This document shows positions 7,522 through 14,800 of a stretch of DNA of 15,838 bases, piece by piece. This stretch comes from Accumulibacter sp. (GTDB taxonomy: Bacteria; Pseudomonadota; Gammaproteobacteria; Burkholderiales; Rhodocyclaceae): positions 7,223 to 23,060 of the forward strand of contig DPSD01000354.1 of the NCBI GenBank assembly GCA_003538495.1, given 5' to 3'. The stretch's first letter is position 1. The number at the start of each line of letters is the position of its first letter. The notes under the pieces are model-generated. The model made no database searches. It was not told where the DNA came from and saw nothing but the letters and a program-made list of their open reading frames with translations. Made by a program: the position numbers and the translations under genes.

Positions 7522-7568
7522 CGCACCGGTGGCAGCGGCCTCGCCAACAACGCGCCACCCGAGCCGCG

Positions 7569-8078
7569 CTACAGCCGCCGGATCTTGTCGAGCAAAGCGC
7601 TGGTCGAGGTCTGGTGGATGAACGGCAATGACCAGACGCGGCCGCCCCAGCCGCGCACTTCGCGGTTACCGACGATCTGCTCGACCGGCCAGTCGCCTCC
7701 CTTGACCAGCACCTCGGGCCGGCAATCCAGAATCCGCTGCAGCGGCGTATCCTCGTCGAACCAGGTCACCAGAGTCACCGCTTCCAGGGCAGCGATCAAC
7801 GCCAGACGGTCAGCCAGCGCATTCACCGGACGATCGTCACCCTTGCCAAGGCGTTTGACCGAGGCGTCCGAGTTGACCGCGACGATCAGCGCCGCACCGA
7901 GGCTGCGGGCCTGAGCCAGCAGCGTTACGTGGCCGCGGTGTACGATGTCGAAGCAACCATTGCTGAACACCAGCGGCCGCGCCACCCCGACGACGCGATC
8001 GGCGAGTTGCTCCGGCGGAACGATCTTGCTTTCAAAAGAGGGCAAGCCGGTGCTTGCCAGGGGGGCAGGGTCAGCCAT
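7569..8078 (-). CDS. rfaE2: D-glycero-beta-D-manno-heptose 1-phosphate adenylyltransferase
   Basis: A 169-residue nucleotidyltransferase of the cytidylyltransferase-like fold. It transfers AMP from ATP to heptose 1-phosphate, making ADP-heptose for the lipopolysaccharide inner core. Family marks are LVFSNGCFDIVHRGHVTLL (HxGH at 47-50), VNSDASVKRLGKGDDRPVN (68-86), VLVKGGDWPVEQIVG (124-137) and the final STSALLDKIRRL. It is the stand-alone C-terminal half of E. coli HldE; the matching kinase RfaE1 must be elsewhere in the genome, as is usual in betaproteobacteria. The first 30 residues are a little longer than the minimal enzyme. A good ribosome site (GGAG, 6 bases before ATG 8078) supports the start. 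Confidence 0.93.
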   Translation of the reverse strand: MADPAPLASTGLPSFESKIVPPEQLADRVVGVARPLVFSNGCFDIVHRGHVTLLAQARSLGAALIVAVNSDASVKRLGKGDDRPVNALADRLALIAALEAVTLVTWFDEDTPLQRILDCRPEVLVKGGDWPVEQIVGNREVRGWGGRVWSLPFIHQTSTSALLDKIRRL

Positions 8079-8279
8079 ATTTCACTCCACTACGTTCCAG
8101 AGGCGCGCTTGCGCTGTTGCCGTGCCGACCAGCGCCGGAGCGCCAGCACAGTTCCGATTGCTCGGCGAGAGATCGCAGTCTCGCACCTGCCAGCCTGACC
8201 AACAAGCCACCGAGCGATCAGGGTCGGCCACTGCCGCGTCGCCGTGACCGATCTCACGGAGGGCAAGGCAGCGACTCGG

Positions 8280-8285
8280 TATAAT
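8280..8285 (+). promoter_or_regulatory. -10 element TATAAT for the ACP-hydrolase operon
   Basis: A perfect TATAAT lies in the 279-base gap between the divergent rfaE2 and the acyl carrier protein gene, 72 bases before the latter's ATG. The -35 region is poor, which suggests an activator or a constitutive weak promoter. Transcription would start near 8292. I see nothing else convincing in the gap except the palindrome at 8330-8343. Confidence 0.55.
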
Positions 8286-8329
8286 CGCGGCTCATTCGGC
8301 CACCGCCAGCGGGGCGGGCGTGCAGCATC

Positions 8330-8343
8330 CGGGAGAATTCCCG
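8330..8343. repeat. Short inverted repeat in the ACP leader
   Basis: CGGGA (8330-8334) and TCCCG (8339-8343) are separated by GAAT, 5 bases before the ribosome site AGGAG. It could be an operator half-site pair or a small RNA stem limiting translation; the stem is short, so chance is possible. Confidence 0.3.
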
Positions 8344-8357
8344 CTACAGGAGACGAG

Positions 8358-8609
8358 ATGGACATCAACAGCGAGGTGGTCGCGGTTCTTGACGAGGTCC
8401 TGAGCCTCAAGGGCCGAGCCGGCCGATTTACCCCGGACACCCCACTACTCGGAGCGCTTCCGGAACTCGATTCAATGGCCGTGGTGGCGCTGATCACTAC
8501 CCTGGAGGAGCGTTTCGGGTTTACCGTCGATGACGACGAGATCGATGGCACGGTATTTGCGACGCTGGCTTCGCTGGTCGACTTCGTGCAAGGCAAACTG
8601 GCCATCTGA
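8358..8609 (+). CDS. Acyl carrier protein of the exosortase A-associated cluster
   Basis: An 83-residue acyl carrier protein. The four-helix layout is evident, with the phosphopantetheine attachment serine S39 in PELDSMAVVALITTLEERFGF, followed by a D/E-rich helix II-III region (VDDDEIDGTVFATLASLVDFV). It would carry an acyl group as a thioester in the cytoplasm. The next two genes are the exosortase A-associated hydrolases 2 and 1. A dedicated ACP is a usual member of these exopolysaccharide/PEP-CTERM clusters, so this is not the housekeeping fatty-acid ACP. AGGAG at 8348-8352 precedes ATG 8358 by 5 bases. The in-frame upstream extension to 8244 runs across the TATAAT element and is not the start. 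Confidence 0.9.
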   Translation: MDINSEVVAVLDEVLSLKGRAGRFTPDTPLLGALPELDSMAVVALITTLEERFGFTVDDDEIDGTVFATLASLVDFVQGKLAI

Positions 8610-8617
8610 GTACCGTC

Positions 8618-9439
8618 GTGTCGCTTGAAGCCTTCTTCCTGCCAGCCTCGACCGGCCAGCGCTTTGCCCTGCTGCATATGCCGGACGCCCTGGCGACGCC
8701 GCGCGGCGCAGTCGCTTACGTGCACCCCTTTGCCGAGGAACTCAACAAGTCCCGGCGCATGGCAGCCCTCCAGGCGAGAGCGATGGCCGCCGCTGGCTAT
8801 GCCGTGCTGCAGATCGACCTGCTGGGCTGTGGCGACAGTGCGGGCGATTTCGGCGATGCCACCTGGGAGGCCTGGTTGGCCGACGTCAGGCTCGCCTGCG
8901 ACTGGCTGCAGCAGCGGACGGCTGCACCACTGTGGTTATGGGGTCAGCGCGCAGGCTGCCTGCTGGCCAACGAGGCGGCGCAGCGGCTGGAGCGTCCGGT
9001 CAACCTGCTCTTCTGGCAGCCGGTCGTATCGGGAAAGCAGTTCCTGCAGCAGTTTCTGCGCCTGAAAATGGCCGCCGAGATGCTCGCCAGCGATGGCAAG
9101 GGCGTCATGGAGCGGCTGCGCAGCCAACTGCGGCAAGGTGAGGCGGTGGAGGTCGCCGGCTATCTGCTGTCGCCATTGTTGGCCAGTGGGCTCGAGCAGG
9201 CAGAGTTGCTGCTCCCCCCCCGCACCGGCCGTGTCGAATGGCTCGAAATTTCCAGCCGGCCCGATCCCGGCCTGTCGCCGGCTGCCGTCGCGCGCCTGAC
9301 GCAGTGGCTGGCGGCCGGGCAACAAGCCCGCGGGACGGCGGTGAGCGGCCCGCCATTCTGGCAGACCACCGAAATCAGCGAGTGCCCGGCGCTGCTCCAG
9401 GCAAGCATTCAGGCGATCTCCGCCAGCGGCCCGCGATGA
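8618..9439 (+). CDS. Exosortase A system-associated hydrolase 2
   Basis: A 273-residue alpha/beta-hydrolase-fold protein of the exosortase A-associated hydrolase 2 family (TIGR03101-type, recognised by layout). Typical marks are VHPFAEELNKSRRMAALQARAMAAAGYAVLQIDLLGCGDSAGDFGDATWEAWLADV in the first 90 residues and LLFWQPVVSGKQFLQQFLRLK. The nucleophile elbow is W-G-Q-R-A-G (108-113), with R111 where a catalytic serine would stand, so ordinary serine hydrolysis is unlikely. I recall an arginine at this place as common in the family. The start is GTG 8618, 8 bases after the ACP stop; no good ribosome site is seen, so translation may be coupled. Its role in exopolysaccharide or sorted-protein export is unknown. 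Confidence 0.88.
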   Translation: MSLEAFFLPASTGQRFALLHMPDALATPRGAVAYVHPFAEELNKSRRMAALQARAMAAAGYAVLQIDLLGCGDSAGDFGDATWEAWLADVRLACDWLQQRTAAPLWLWGQRAGCLLANEAAQRLERPVNLLFWQPVVSGKQFLQQFLRLKMAAEMLASDGKGVMERLRSQLRQGEAVEVAGYLLSPLLASGLEQAELLLPPRTGRVEWLEISSRPDPGLSPAAVARLTQWLAAGQQARGTAVSGPPFWQTTEISECPALLQASIQAISASGPR

Positions 9440-10398
9440 ATGTCTTCGAGGAGGCTCTGCTGCTCCCCTGTGCCGGTGAACTCCTGCCGGCGATCGTTGC
9501 CTGGCCGCAAGCACTGCACGCGAGGCATCGCGACACCGGCGCGAACTGCGAAGTGCCACAGCCGTCGCCGGCGAGCGGAGCAGGCGTCGAGGAAGATACC
9601 GCCAACGGCGACCGCCACGCCGCTTGCGGGGTGCTGATTGTCGTCGGCGGTCCGCAATACCGGGCCGGAAGTCACCGGCAGTTCCTGCTGCTGTCGCGCC
9701 GGCTGGCCGCCGCCGGATACCCGGCAATGCGCTTCGACTACCGCGGCATGGGTGACGCCAGCGGCGCGATGCGCAGCTTCGAGGACGTCTCGGCGGACAT
9801 CGGCGCCGCCATCGACGCCTTCCTGCGCGCCTGCCCAGCGGTGCAGCGGATAGTCCTCTGGGGGCTGTGCGATGCGGCGTCGGCGGCCCTGTTATACGTT
9901 CAGGCCACCGCTGATCCACGGGTCGCCGGGCTGGCCTTGCTCAACCCATGGGTGCGCTCCGAAGCCAGCCTGGCACAGACGCATATCAAGCATTATTACG
10001 GCCAGCGTCTGCTGCAGGGCGAGTTCTGGCGCAAGCTGCTCAGCGGCAGGATGCAGGTCCTGAAAGCGATCTCCGGGCTGCTCGGGGACGCGCTGGCGGC
10101 GCGTCGCTCGGCTGCCCGCGGCAAGGCTCACGCGGCGCGCGCTTTCCAGGATCGCATGGCGGAAGGCTGGCAGCAGTTCCCCGGGCAGCTACTGCTGGTC
10201 CTCAGCGGCCAGGACTACACGGCGAAGGAGTTTCTCGAGTTCGCTGCCGGCGATCCTGGCTGGTCGGGCCTGCTCGAAGCCGCCAGACTGCGACGGGTCG
10301 ACCTTGCCGATGCGGATCACACCTTCTCGTCGCGGGCGCTGCGTACGCAGGTTGAGGAAGCCACCCTGAACTGGCTCGATACCCTGTCGGAGGCGTGA
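9436..10398 (+). CDS. Exosortase A system-associated hydrolase 1
   Basis: A 320-residue alpha/beta hydrolase of the exosortase A-associated hydrolase 1 family (TIGR03100-type). Clear marks are VVGGPQYRAGSHRQFLLLSRRLAAAGYPAMRFDYRGMGDASG (69-110) and LWGLCDAASAALLY (141-154). C145 sits at the nucleophile position; D260 (LSGQDYT) and H295 (DADHTFS) are likely triad partners. So it could act as a cysteine acyl-hydrolase or acyltransferase, perhaps on the acyl group carried by the ACP two genes upstream (inference). Residues about 27-64, between the first strands, form a polar, low-complexity insert I do not expect in the family. The ATG overlaps the previous stop as ATGA (9436-9439), giving tight coupling. 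The longer frame to 9238 lies inside hydrolase 2. Confidence 0.9.
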   Translation: MNVFEEALLLPCAGELLPAIVAWPQALHARHRDTGANCEVPQPSPASGAGVEEDTANGDRHAACGVLIVVGGPQYRAGSHRQFLLLSRRLAAAGYPAMRFDYRGMGDASGAMRSFEDVSADIGAAIDAFLRACPAVQRIVLWGLCDAASAALLYVQATADPRVAGLALLNPWVRSEASLAQTHIKHYYGQRLLQGEFWRKLLSGRMQVLKAISGLLGDALAARRSAARGKAHAARAFQDRMAEGWQQFPGQLLLVLSGQDYTAKEFLEFAAGDPGWSGLLEAARLRRVDLADADHTFSSRALRTQVEEATLNWLDTLSEA

Positions 10399-10436
10399 CG
10401 GCGATTGTCTGCGGAAGGCGGCCGACGAGGCCTGTT

Positions 10437-10482
10437 CGTTCCACAGGGAGCGGAACGGCTGGCAGCCGCCAAGAGCGGCGGC
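10437..10482. terminator. Two adjacent hairpins in the convergent gap
   Basis: CGTTCC (10437-10442) pairs with GGAACG (10452-10457), and GCCGCC (10465-10470) pairs with GGCGGC (10477-10482). They lie in the 163-base gap between the converging hydrolase 1 and luxR genes, where a bidirectional transcription block is expected. Neither stem is followed by a T-run on either strand, so function is uncertain. Confidence 0.3.
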
Positions 10483-10561
10483 AGGCGAGCAAGCACGACA
10501 AACAGCAGCGCAGCGACGCAAGAGCAGCCAGAAGTCAGGTCACGCTCCGGTTACACGCTGG

Positions 10562-11536
10562 TCACTCTTTGGCCTCCAGTCGCCGCACCAGCTCGACCTT
10601 GTTGTTCACCGCCAGCTTGCGAAAGCAGTGCGCGATGTGATTGCGCACGGTCGGTGGCGACAGCGACAAGGCGGCGGCGATCGCCGAATAGGTTTCGCCG
10701 CGCGCATAGCGGACGGCGATTTCGCGCTCGCGCGCCGACAGCTGCCCGAGAGCTCCTGCCGACTTTCCAGAGAGGTAACGCAATTGCCCGCAGTCGGTGA
10801 CATCGAATTGCGCCGCAGCCGCCGCATCGACCGGGCCCGCCCCGACCAGCGACGCCAGCGGCTCCGGCAGGCGGCTGCCGCTCCAAGTGGGCCACTGTTG
10901 CCGCAGGCGGCTGACGAAAGCCGGCGACGCTTCGCGCAGGAAGCCTCGAATGTCAACCAGAGCCCACTCCCTGTTCGGCGGGCCTGGAACTTTAAGCACG
11001 TGGCGCAGCCGCACGGTGCGATGCGTTTCCGCGAGGTGCGGCATCAGCAGCTCCTTGGTCTGGCGCTCTGCCTCCGAAAACGGACGCTTGCGGTCGTGCC
11101 GCCAGACCGTCAGAAACTCGTATAGCGACGAAGTGGGCTCGATCAGCAGCGTTCCCAGCGACCACTCCACCTTGAAGCGCCGCCCCAGTTCCCGATACAG
11201 CGGTGTCCGCACGTAGCGCGCCCGCGTCGTCAGGTCGCGCATGTTGACCGAGACCCCCGGCGAGGCGATCAAGGCCGCGCGAAAGAAATCCTGTTCGACG
11301 TAATGCGGGTATTCGTCCAGGATGCCCTGGTCGCAATTGTGAAGATGCATTTCGTGCAGTTCGGGCGGGTCCGCCGCCGCGTTGCCCCACCACGCTGACT
11401 CGAAGGCAATCAGCGACTGGATCTGCTCCAGCGCCCACTCCTGAAAACTGGCCAGCGGCACCTCGCGCCCCTCACGGTAAAAACCCAGGATCACCTTGTT
11501 CAGCGCACGAGCGTCAACCATCAACATGCGACGCAT
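10562..11536 (-). CDS. Orphan LuxR-family transcriptional regulator
   Basis: A 324-residue regulator (from ATG 11536). The C-terminal helix-turn-helix of the LuxR/GerE class covers about the last 60 residues: LSAREREIAVRYARGETYSAIAAALSLSPPTVRNHIAHCFRKL. The long N-terminal part (residues 1-240) contains FESAWWGNAA, YVEQDFFRAAL, YRELGRRFKVEWSLGTLLIEPTSSLYEFLTVWRHDRKRPFSEAERQ. It looks like a GAF-like sensor, not an acyl-homoserine-lactone domain or a phosphoreceiver. The ligand is unknown. Alternative ATGs at 11527 and 11521 and a TTG at 11548 exist; ribosome sites are weak for all. It lies between the exosortase-associated operon and the giant surface-protein gene and is divergent from the latter, so it may regulate either (inference). 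Confidence 0.85.
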   Translation of the reverse strand: MRRMLMVDARALNKVILGFYREGREVPLASFQEWALEQIQSLIAFESAWWGNAAADPPELHEMHLHNCDQGILDEYPHYVEQDFFRAALIASPGVSVNMRDLTTRARYVRTPLYRELGRRFKVEWSLGTLLIEPTSSLYEFLTVWRHDRKRPFSEAERQTKELLMPHLAETHRTVRLRHVLKVPGPPNREWALVDIRGFLREASPAFVSRLRQQWPTWSGSRLPEPLASLVGAGPVDAAAAAQFDVTDCGQLRYLSGKSAGALGQLSAREREIAVRYARGETYSAIAAALSLSPPTVRNHIAHCFRKLAVNNKVELVRRLEAKE

Positions 11537-11563
11537 TGTGCACGACAAGGCGGCGCTTCACCA

Positions 11564-11581
11564 ATGGTGCATTTGCATCAT
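11564..11581. promoter_or_regulatory. 18-bp near-palindrome upstream of luxR (possible operator)
   Basis: ATGGTGCA (11564-11571) and TGCATCAT (11574-11581) are inverted with one mismatch around a 2-base spacer, starting 28 bases before the luxR ATG. The size and symmetry suit a dimeric helix-turn-helix regulator, so autoregulation or a shared control site in the divergent luxR/giant-gene region is possible. Not proven by sequence. Confidence 0.4.
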
Positions 11582-11714
11582 GGAAGGCTTTTACAGGCTT
11601 TGTGCCACAGCGCCCCGCAGACCGGCCGCTGGCATCGCCGAAGTCCCCGGCGCGTTCAGCCAACTCGTTGAACATGTGCAAAAAAAGACTGCAATAAGAG
11701 TGTTGAGTACTAAC

Positions 11715-11730
11715 CGGCATAACTTTTGCT
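11715..11730 (+). promoter_or_regulatory. Sigma-54 (RpoN) promoter for the giant secreted protein
   Basis: CGGCATAACTTTTGCT matches the sigma-54 consensus (TGGCACRNNNNTTGCW) at GGCA and TTGCT, with the invariant GG (11716-11717) and GC (11728-11729) exactly 10 bases apart. Transcription should start near 11741, leaving a leader of about 75 bases. The region is noticeably AT-richer than its surroundings. Known biology: PEP-CTERM/exosortase genes in floc-forming betaproteobacteria depend on RpoN with PrsK/PrsR, which suits this gene. Confidence 0.72.
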
Positions 11731-11767
11731 TTGGCCAAACCTATAAAGCTGTTCTATTTTGTAGGAT

Positions 11768-11789
11768 GGCGCCGAGTGCTGTCGGCGTC
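11768..11789 (+). promoter_or_regulatory. Leader hairpin in front of the giant secreted protein gene
   Basis: GGCGCCGA (11768-11775) pairs with TCGGCGTC (11782-11789) through 8 pairs (one G-T) with a 6-base loop. It lies inside the predicted sigma-54 leader, 14 bases before the ribosome site AGGAGA (11804-11809). It may stabilise the mRNA or tune translation; no T-run follows, so it is not a typical terminator. Confidence 0.45.
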
Positions 11790-11814
11790 CCGTTCGAGAC
11801 CCCAGGAGAGACCC

Positions 11815-14800
11815 ATGCGCGCCCACCAACCGACTTCAAGTGTCAAACCGGCCCTTCTCGCGATCCTGCTCGCCTTTCCTGCGCAGCAAGCCCTCGCGGC
11901 CAACTGCACCTGGAACCCGGCGACAGGAAACTGGAGCACCGCCAGTGACTGGTCGTGCGGCATCGTGCCGACCGGTGGCCTCGATACGGCGATCATCGCC
12001 GGCGGCAAGGTAGTGACCGTCAACACCGCACAGTCGATCCTGAACCTGACCAACAGCGGTGGCGTCAATATCGATGCATTCCTGCTGACCCTGGCCGGCG
12101 GAGGTAGCACCACCAACACGGGCACCATCAATGTCGGCGCCGGACCCAACCCCAACAACGCAGCGCTACAGGTCGCCGCCAGCCACAACATCAACAACGC
12201 CGGCGGAGTGATCAACATCAGCGCCGACAGCGTGCTCAACCAGTTCGGCAGCACCATCACCGGCGGCACCATCAACACCACCGGCAGTGGTGCGCTGGTC
12301 GCCTTCAACAACGGCAACAACTTCCTCAGCGGTGCCGCCTTGAACGGCCGCCTGGACCTTGCCAGCAACACCGGCATCGAGCGCATCGTCAATGGTCTGA
12401 CGCTCGGCGGGCCGGGTGTGGTGAATATCAACTCGGCCAGTCTGCTGACCTTCGAGGGCACCCAGAACGTCGCCGGTACCGGCACCCTCAACTTCGGTAG
12501 CGCGGCGGGCAACCGCATCCAGCTAGAAGGCGCCGGCACCACGACGCTGGCGGCCGGCGTGGTGATCCGCGGACAGAACGGCACCATTGGCAGTGGGCAA
12601 AGCTTCATCGGCGGCGCCAACACACTGGTCAACAACGGCACCATCTCGGCCGATGTCGCCGGTGGCCAGATCACCCTGGCCAGTGCGGGAGGTGGCGGGG
12701 TCACCAACAACAACCTGCTCGAAGCGCGCAATGGCGCTACCCTAAACATCCAGAGCGTCGGCGTCAGCCAGGGCGCGCTGGGTCAGATCTCCGCGCTCAA
12801 CGGCAGCACGGTGCTGCTGAACGCCTCGTCAATCACCGGCGGCACCCTGGGAACCAGCGGTACCGGCAAGCTCGTCGCCACCAACAACGGCAACAATTTT
12901 CTCAACGGCGTCACCCTCGACGGGCTTCTGGACATCGCCTCAAGCACCGGTATCGAACGTATCACCGCCGGCGGCATGACCCTCAACGGGACGATCAACA
13001 TCGGCAACAACAGCATCCTCGCGCCGCAGGGCAACCAGACCATCGGCGGTACCGGCAGCATCGTCTTCGCCGACGCCAACGCCAGCAATCGGCTGAACGT
13101 CGAGGCCGGCAATCTGGTGATCGGCTCCAGCGTCACGGTAAGAGGGCAGACAGGCTTCATCGGTGCCCAGAGCTTCGTCGGCGGCGCCGCCACCTTGACC
13201 AACAACGGCACCATCCAGGCCGATGTCGCCGGCGGCGCGATCACCGTCGGCGTCAGCGGCCTGACCACCAACAACGGCACGCTGGCGGCACTGAACGGCG
13301 GCACCCTCAACCTCAACTCGGCAGTGGCCGGCAACGTCGGCAGCCAGATCCTGGCCGGCGTCGGCAGCGTCGTCGCGCAGAATGGCGTCACCGTCAGCGG
13401 TACGGTGAACGCCGTCGGCAGCGGCTCGTTCCGGCCGTCCAACAGCGGCAACAATTTCCTCGACACGGTCAACTTCAGCGGTACCCTCGACCTGGCCTCA
13501 GCGATGGGAATCGAGCGGGTGGTCAACGGCCTGACCTTTAACGCTGCGACGATCAACATCGGCAACAACAGCATCTTGGCGCCACAGGGGAACCAAACCC
13601 TCGGTGGCACGGGCACCATTGTCTTTGCCGACAACAATGCCAGCAACCGCCTCAATGTCGAAGCCGGGAATCTGGTCGTCGGTTCGGGAATCACCGTACG
13701 CGGGCAGACGGGCTTCATCGGTGCCCAGAGTTTCGTCGGCGGCGCCGCCACCCTGACCAACAGCGGCACCATCCAGGCCGATGTCGCCGGCGGTGCGATC
13801 ACCATCGGCGTCAGCGGCCTGACCACCAACAACGGCACGCTGGCCGCGCTCAACGGCGGCACGCTTAACCTGAACTCGGCGATCACCGGCAACACCGGCA
13901 GCCAGATCCTCGCTGGCGCAGGCAGCGTGGTCGCGCAAAACGGGGTGACGATCAGCGGCGACATGAACCTCACCGGTCCCGGTTCGTTCCGCGCCAGCAA
14001 CAGCGGCAACAACTTCCTCAGCGGCGTCACGCTCGCGGGAACGCTCGACCTGGCGAGTGCGACCGGTATCGAACGTGTCGCCGGCGGCCTGACCCTAAAC
14101 GGTGCATCGATCAACATTGGCAACAACAGCATCTTCGCGCCGCAGGGCAACCAGACCATCGGCGGTAGCGGGACCATCGTCTTTGCCGACAGCAATGCCA
14201 GCAACCGCCTCAACGTCGAGGCCGGCAACCTGACGCTGGCTGCGGGCATCACCGTCCGCGGCGGCAACGGCGCCATCGGCCCGCAGAGCTTTGTCGGCGG
14301 TGCTGCGACGCTGACCAACCAGGGCCTGATCTCGGCCGACATCGCCGGTCGCAGCATCGCCGTCGGAGTCAGCGGACAAGTCATCAACCAGGCGACAATG
14401 GAAGCCCGCAACGGCGGTCAGCTGACCTTGAACGCGGGTGGCGGCTACGACAACACTACTGGCACTCTGTTGGCCGACGTCGGCAGCACGGTATTGTTCA
14501 ATGGCGCCTCGCTCACCGGTGGTGCACTGAACGGCAGCGGCAAGTTTGTCGCCAGCAACAGCAGCAACAACTTCCTCAACGCGGTCACCCTCAATGGCGT
14601 TCTGGACATGGCTTCGGCCACCGGCATCGAACGTGTCTCGGCCGGCGGCATGACGCTCAATGGCACGATCAACATCGGCAACAACAGCATTCTGGCGCCG
14701 CAGGGCAACCAGACCATCGGCGGCACCGGCAGCATCGTCTTCGCCGACGGCAGCGGCGCCAATCGACTCAATGTCGAGGCCGGCAACCTCGTCATCGGCC

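Noticed and set aside
7513..7559. GCCACC/GGTGGC stems between the converging HDOD and rfaE2 genes as a terminator
   Set aside because: The stem is only 6 bp with competing partners, one arm lies in the HDOD coding end, and there is no T-run.
11592..11607. TGGCAC-type element on the minus strand upstream of luxR, as a second sigma-54 promoter
   Set aside because: The -24 half is perfect but the -12 half reads GT in place of the invariant GC, so it is probably chance.
12783..14411. A 542-residue open frame on the minus strand (and similar ones at 11754-12749 and 14445-15131)
   Set aside because: They are antisense to the giant repeat protein. Their openness follows from the repeat's biased codons repeated in the same register, and the translation shows the same period. 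No ribosome site or family feature is seen.
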